NCBI GenBank assembly: GCA_023436825.1
Contig: JAEZHS010000135.1
Location: forward strand, 1-16,514
DNA length: 16,514 nt
Reading direction: 5' to 3'
Origin: Pseudomonadota bacterium
GTDB lineage: Bacteria; Pseudomonadota; Alphaproteobacteria; Reyranellales; Reyranellaceae
The position numbers and the translations under genes were made by a program. Positions 13,277-16,514 of the stretch are shown here, in pieces. Under the pieces are notes generated by a model. The model saw only the letters and a program-made list of their open reading frames with translations. It had not been told where the DNA came from and ran no database searches. Position 1 is the first letter of the stretch. Every line of letters starts with the position of its first letter.

Positions 13277-14223
13277 CCAAGCACCGCATCTTCATCCTGG
13301 CCTACGAAGGCTGCCAGCTTCTCGATGTCACCGGCCCGGCCGCCGTATTCGGCGCCGCCAATGAAGGACGGGGACTGCCTTTTTACGACCTCTGCATCGT
13401 GTCGCCCGATGGCGGCCTGGTGACGTCCAACTGCGACGTGGCGATCCAGAGCCGCAAGATCGGCGGCCAGCCCGATACCTTGCTGGTGGCCGGCGGCTCG
13501 CGCGGCCTGAAGGCCGCCATGGGACGCGAAGATCTACGCCGCTGGCTGCGCTCGGTGACACCCAAGGCGAGCCGCTTCGGCTCGGTGTGCACCGGTGCGT
13601 TCGTGCTGGCGGCCGCCGGGCTTCTCGACGGCAAGCGCGTGGCGACGCACTGGGCAAGCTGTGAGCGCCTGGCCCGGAAGTTTCCCGCGCTCGAGGTCGA
13701 TGCCGATTCGCTCTACGTCGTCGACGGCAAGATCTGGACCTCGGCCGGGGTCACGACCGGCATCGACATGGCACTGGCCCTGGTCGAAGCCGATCTCGGC
13801 GCGTCTGCTGCGAACCTGATCGCGCGTCACTTCGTGTTGTACGCCCGCCGGCCCGGCTATCAGTCGCAATTCAGCCCGCTGCTGCAGGCACAGACCGTGG
13901 CCGAGGCGCCGTTCGCCAAGCTCATCGACTGGATGCAGGAGAATCTCGACCAGCCGCTCGACGTGCCGACCCTGGCGGCGCGTGCCGGCCTGACCGAGCG
14001 CAGCTTCTATCGTAAATTCACCGAGGCCACCGGCAAGACGCCGGCGCATTTCGTCGAAGGCCTGCGGCTCGACGCCGCCCGCACCCTGCTGACGCGCGGT
14101 TTGCCCATCAAGACGATCGCCGGCAAGGTCGGTCTCAATTCGCCGGCGCGGCTCGGTCAGGCCTTCGAGCGCCGCTTCGGCATGGCGCCGTCCCTGTTCC
14201 GGGAGATGCACCGGGCGGCGTGA
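13273..14223 (+). CDS. GlxA-type transcriptional regulator (DJ-1/PfpI domain + AraC HTH)
   Basis: 316 residues from ATG 13273. The N-terminal DJ-1/PfpI-like sensor (about 4-190) keeps the elbow RFGSVCTGAFVLAAAGLL (Cys106) and the motif GVTTGIDMALALVE. The C-terminal AraC DNA-binding region (about 215-316) has both helix-turn-helix units: LDVPTLAARAGLTERSFYRKF and LPIKTIAGKVGLNSPARLGQAF. Members control genes for small nitrogen compounds or neighbouring DJ-1 enzymes. Starts at 13246 or 13237 are also open; 13273 matches the family N-terminus and a leaderless promoter. The operator-like 13-bp repeat covers its start and the InhA-like gene's control region, so the two are probably one regulated pair. 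Confidence 0.9.
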   Translation: MPKHRIFILAYEGCQLLDVTGPAAVFGAANEGRGLPFYDLCIVSPDGGLVTSNCDVAIQSRKIGGQPDTLLVAGGSRGLKAAMGREDLRRWLRSVTPKASRFGSVCTGAFVLAAAGLLDGKRVATHWASCERLARKFPALEVDADSLYVVDGKIWTSAGVTTGIDMALALVEADLGASAANLIARHFVLYARRPGYQSQFSPLLQAQTVAEAPFAKLIDWMQENLDQPLDVPTLAARAGLTERSFYRKFTEATGKTPAHFVEGLRLDAARTLLTRGLPIKTIAGKVGLNSPARLGQAFERRFGMAPSLFREMHRAA

Positions 14224-14238
14224 CGCTCGCGCTGTTCG

Positions 14239-14400
14239 TTACATACCGCCACCGCTGCCGCCACCCGCGCGTTGCATCATCTCGTCGTGATGGCGCTCCA
14301 GTTCGTTGACCGATGGGTCTGAGGTCTTGCGCGTGGTGACGCAGCCGCAGAGCTGCAACAGGATCAAAGCGGCGAGGACCGTGATCGATCGAAGCGACAT
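14239..14400 (-). CDS. Small putative lipoprotein
   Basis: 53 residues from ATG 14400, chosen because GAAGGAGG (14406-14413) is 5 bases upstream; the open frame goes back to 14454 but without such a site. Hydrophobic signal SITVLAALILLQL ends in a lipobox-like LCGC (17-20, lipidated Cys20), then a short polar part VTTRKTSDPS and a C-terminus of charged residues and glycines (RAGGGSGGGM). No known domain. It is likely anchored in the envelope; the Gly-rich tail is low complexity. Convergent with the GlxA-type regulator, 15 bases apart. Confidence 0.72.
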   Translation of the reverse strand: MSLRSITVLAALILLQLCGCVTTRKTSDPSVNELERHHDEMMQRAGGGSGGGM

Positions 14401-14511
14401 CGTCGCCTCCTTCGCTTCGTGCGCAGCATCGCGGCTGACTTCGCGGCCAGCCAATCACGAGTGCGATACCGGCGATCGCCTGTTCCGGTGTCTTGTTTTC
14501 CGGATTCCGCC

Positions 14512-15000
14512 CTAGCCGGACGTCGTCTCGTGGATCTTGTGCAGGACGCGGCTCTCGAACTCCTCGACCGAGCAGTCGATTTCGCAGGCGACGGCACCGC
14601 AGCGATCGCAGCGGCATTCGTATCGATCGCCAGGCCGGCTGCCGCCCACGTGCTTGAGCACCAGACGATTTCCGCAGCGCAGACAGAAGGGCGTCAGGTC
14701 CTGCACGCCGCCCGATGCGTCGTAGGACCAGCGCCAACGGATGTTGAAGAAGTTGTCCTGAGTGCTGATCGGCGATGGACGCCGCGTGTTGCGCGTCGGC
14801 CGCAGCCCGGCACCCAGCAGCCCGGCGACGACGATCGCACAGACGGCGAAAATGCCCAGCAGCCAGTTCGGCACGAGTGTCGAACCGGCGAGGAAGTACC
14901 ACAGGCTGCTGAGCCACCCGCCGAGGTTCGACCACAGGCCGATGAAGTAGCCGACGGCCAGGACGACGATCGCGGCCGCAGCGACAAGCTTGATTGGCAC
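14512..15000 (-). CDS. Membrane protein with C-terminal zinc-ribbon-like domain
   Basis: 162 residues from GTG 15000 with AGGAA about 9 bases upstream. Two hydrophobic segments (about 4-22 and 44-66) are followed by a basic linker and a Cys-rich domain: FCLRCG (Cys106, Cys109) and YECRCDRCG (Cys129, Cys131, Cys134), resembling a zinc ribbon. Function not recognised; such ribbons often bind zinc or nucleic acid, or stabilise small membrane proteins. The gene follows the transporter by 10 bases and is probably cotranscribed with it and the dioxygenase upstream. No related paralogue is seen in the window. Confidence 0.75.
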   Translation of the reverse strand: MPIKLVAAAAIVVLAVGYFIGLWSNLGGWLSSLWYFLAGSTLVPNWLLGIFAVCAIVVAGLLGAGLRPTRNTRRPSPISTQDNFFNIRWRWSYDASGGVQDLTPFCLRCGNRLVLKHVGGSRPGDRYECRCDRCGAVACEIDCSVEEFESRVLHKIHETTSG

Positions 15001-15010
15001 GACAACGTTC

Positions 15011-16402
15011 CTAATGCCTCAGCCGCAGGCTGCCGACCACCAGCGCCGCGGCGGCGAAGCCGGCGCCCAGCCAGATCGCGGCGCGCGCGGCATCGGCGGC
15101 GCCGCTGCCGGAGAAGTCGAACAGGCCGAACACGACCGCGACCAGCGCGGCCCCCACGGTCTGCCCGAAGGTACGCGCCGTGGCAATGATGCCGCCGGCG
15201 CTGCCGCTGCGCTCGCGCGGCACGGCGTTCATCATCAGCCGGTTGTTGGGCGAGGCGAAGATCCCGAAGCCCGCCCCGCACAGCACCAGCCGCCACATGA
15301 TGTCGGCGCTCGTCGGGTTCTCCGGCAGCAGTGCCGTCAGGACGAGGCCGATGGTCATGCTGGTAAGGCCGATGGCGCCCAGCAGGCCGGCGTGATGACG
15401 GTCGGCCAGTCGACCGGCGATCGGCGCGATGCTGGCGAGCGCCAGCGGCCATGCCGTGAGTAGAATGCCGGTGTTGGTGGCGTCGCGGCCGAGCACGGTG
15501 TGAAAGAAGAACGGCAGGCTGACGAATGCCAGGCCCTGGGCCGTGAAGGTGCAGATCGCAGCGGTGATGGAGAGCGAAAAGATCGGGCGCTTGAAGACAT
15601 CGATCGGCATCATCGGATCGGCCAGGGTCTTCTGCCGCAGGACGAACAACGTGCCGAGGACGGCTGCGGCGACGAACTCCGAAGCGACGATCAGGCGATG
15701 GTGCCCATGGGCCACACCATCGATGCCGAAGATCAACACGCCGAAGGTGGCGCCCGACATGGCCGCCGAGATCCAGTCAAAAGGGCGATGGGTGTGGAGC
15801 GTGCGCGGCAGATACCGCTCGGCCAGCACGAAGGAGATGACTCCGAGCGGCGCGTAGACGGCAAACAGGTACGGCCACGGGGCAACCGTCAACACGGCCG
15901 CGCCAATCGAGGGTCCGGCCGCCAGCGACGTCGCCACGACAGTGGTGTTGAAGCCCAGCCCGCGACCCAGCTGAGCGCGCGGATAGATGGCGCGCACCAG
16001 CGCCGGCTGGACCGACATGATGGCCGCCCCGCCGAGACCCTGGAAGGTGCGGCCGAGCAGCAGCCAGGGCAGCGATGGTGCCAGCGCACAGCCGATCGAC
16101 GCCAGCGAGAACACGATCAGGCCGATGCGATAGACGTGGCGATAGCCGACGATGTCGGCCAGCGCCGCCACCGGCAGCAGCGAGATGATGAGCGCGATCT
16201 GGGTGGCGTTGACGATCCAGATCGAGCTTTCGGCGGTGATGTCCAGGTCCTGGGCGATGTATGGCAGCGCCAGGTTGGTCATCGAGTTGCTGAGCACCGA
16301 CATCATCAGCCCGATGGTGATGGTCGCCACCGCCAGGCGGCGTGGCCAGCCTGCGGGCATTCCGTCGGGAAGCGGCGGTGATGCCAGAGTCGGTTCAGCC
16401 AT
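15011..16402 (-). CDS. DHA2-type MFS drug/solute efflux transporter
   Basis: 463 residues with many hydrophobic helices (about 12-14), fitting the EmrB/QacA (DHA2) group. Landmarks: motif A in the first cytoplasmic loop at LADIVGYRHVYRIG (81-94, Asp83), motif B GRTFQGLGGA (117-126, Arg118) and the antiporter motif C-like AAGPSIGAAV (161-170). It should export a hydrophobic compound in exchange for protons across the inner membrane. ATG 16402 lies 3 bases after the stop of the preceding dioxygenase (16406-16408), so the two are coupled. No regulator or outer-membrane adaptor gene is seen nearby. Substrate cannot be read. Confidence 0.93.
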   Translation of the reverse strand: MAEPTLASPPLPDGMPAGWPRRLAVATITIGLMMSVLSNSMTNLALPYIAQDLDITAESSIWIVNATQIALIISLLPVAALADIVGYRHVYRIGLIVFSLASIGCALAPSLPWLLLGRTFQGLGGAAIMSVQPALVRAIYPRAQLGRGLGFNTTVVATSLAAGPSIGAAVLTVAPWPYLFAVYAPLGVISFVLAERYLPRTLHTHRPFDWISAAMSGATFGVLIFGIDGVAHGHHRLIVASEFVAAAVLGTLFVLRQKTLADPMMPIDVFKRPIFSLSITAAICTFTAQGLAFVSLPFFFHTVLGRDATNTGILLTAWPLALASIAPIAGRLADRHHAGLLGAIGLTSMTIGLVLTALLPENPTSADIMWRLVLCGAGFGIFASPNNRLMMNAVPRERSGSAGGIIATARTFGQTVGAALVAVVFGLFDFSGSGAADAARAAIWLGAGFAAAALVVGSLRLRH

Positions 16403-16405
16403 CTC

Positions 16406-16514
16406 TTATTGTGGCACCGTCGGCAGGTCGCCGCCGATGGTGGTGCGCTGCATGAAGCGCTTGTACTTGACCGTGTCGTAATATGTAGCGCGGTGCAATA
16501 CCGCACGGTTGTCC
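16406..16514 (-). CDS. TauD/TfdA-family dioxygenase, C-terminal fragment (runs off window)
   Basis: Partial gene; only the last 36 residues lie inside the window. They begin DNRAVLHRATYYDTVKYKR and continue FMQRTTIGGDLPTVPQ before TAA. This is the C-terminal signature of Fe(II)/2-oxoglutarate TauD/TfdA enzymes: the second iron-binding His in DNRAVLHRA, and the Arg of MQRTTIGGD at the place of the 2-oxoglutarate-binding Arg. The remainder lies upstream, beyond 16514. It heads the transporter operon with a 3-base gap, so its product may act on a compound exported or resisted through that pump. Substrate unknown (taurine, sulfonates, aromatic acids are typical). Confidence 0.85.
   Translation of the reverse strand, partial: DNRAVLHRATYYDTVKYKRFMQRTTIGGDLPTVPQ

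Noticed and set aside
15500..16381. 293-residue plus-strand frame opposite the transporter
   Set aside because: Arg/Asp/Gln-rich shadow with no ribosome binding site or motif.

Overview
The window is GC-rich chromosomal DNA (about two thirds G+C by eye) from what looks like an alphaproteobacterium. Support for this: a palindromic intergenic repeat at 1-42 of the kind common in Bradyrhizobium-like genomes, many GTG/TTG starts with purine-rich ribosome binding sites, and a gene mix (NMT1-type binding protein, acyl-CoA dehydrogenase, AtzG/AtzE-like amidase pair, TauD dioxygenase) typical of Reyranella/Bradyrhizobium-like soil bacteria. The genus is an inference. No RNA genes, insertion sequences or CRISPR arrays were seen.

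Layout. (1) 52-2574, minus strand: an operon of a double-hotdog thioesterase, a 65-residue GatC/AtzG-like subunit and an amidase-signature hydrolase. (2) 2575-3133: a divergent control region, an HU-family nucleoid protein (plus strand) and its strong terminator. (3) 3167-5277, minus strand: a lower-GC accessory block with a large degenerate gene carrying three successive frameshifts, followed by a membrane-anchored small protein. (4) 5278-9114, plus strand: an AT-rich double promoter, then a likely operon of YdcF-like membrane protein, exported NMT1/THI5-like binding protein, acyl-CoA dehydrogenase and cysteine-dioxygenase-like cupin. (5) 9187-10029, plus strand: a SAM methyltransferase. (6) 10068-11921, minus strand: an exported trypsin-like protease and an HxlR regulator, the latter divergent from a DUF1772 membrane protein (12020-12499). 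(7) 12509-14223: an isonitrile-hydratase-like DJ-1 enzyme divergent from a GlxA-type AraC regulator, sharing a 13-bp perfect inverted repeat. (8) 14239-16514, minus strand: a small lipoprotein, then (upstream on the same strand) a zinc-ribbon membrane protein, a DHA2-type MFS transporter and the C-terminus of a TauD/TfdA dioxygenase that enters from beyond the window edge.

How it works together. Most blocks look like small-molecule catabolism or detoxification units with a local regulator (HxlR with DUF1772; GlxA-type with InhA-like; TauD with an efflux pump). The most unusual part is 3167-5277: base composition unlike its neighbours, a proline/glycine-rich multi-part protein broken by three same-direction frameshifts, and a membrane-anchored partner overlapping its end. 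This could be a decaying toxin/immunity-like pair or a sequence-error artefact around a poorly described family.
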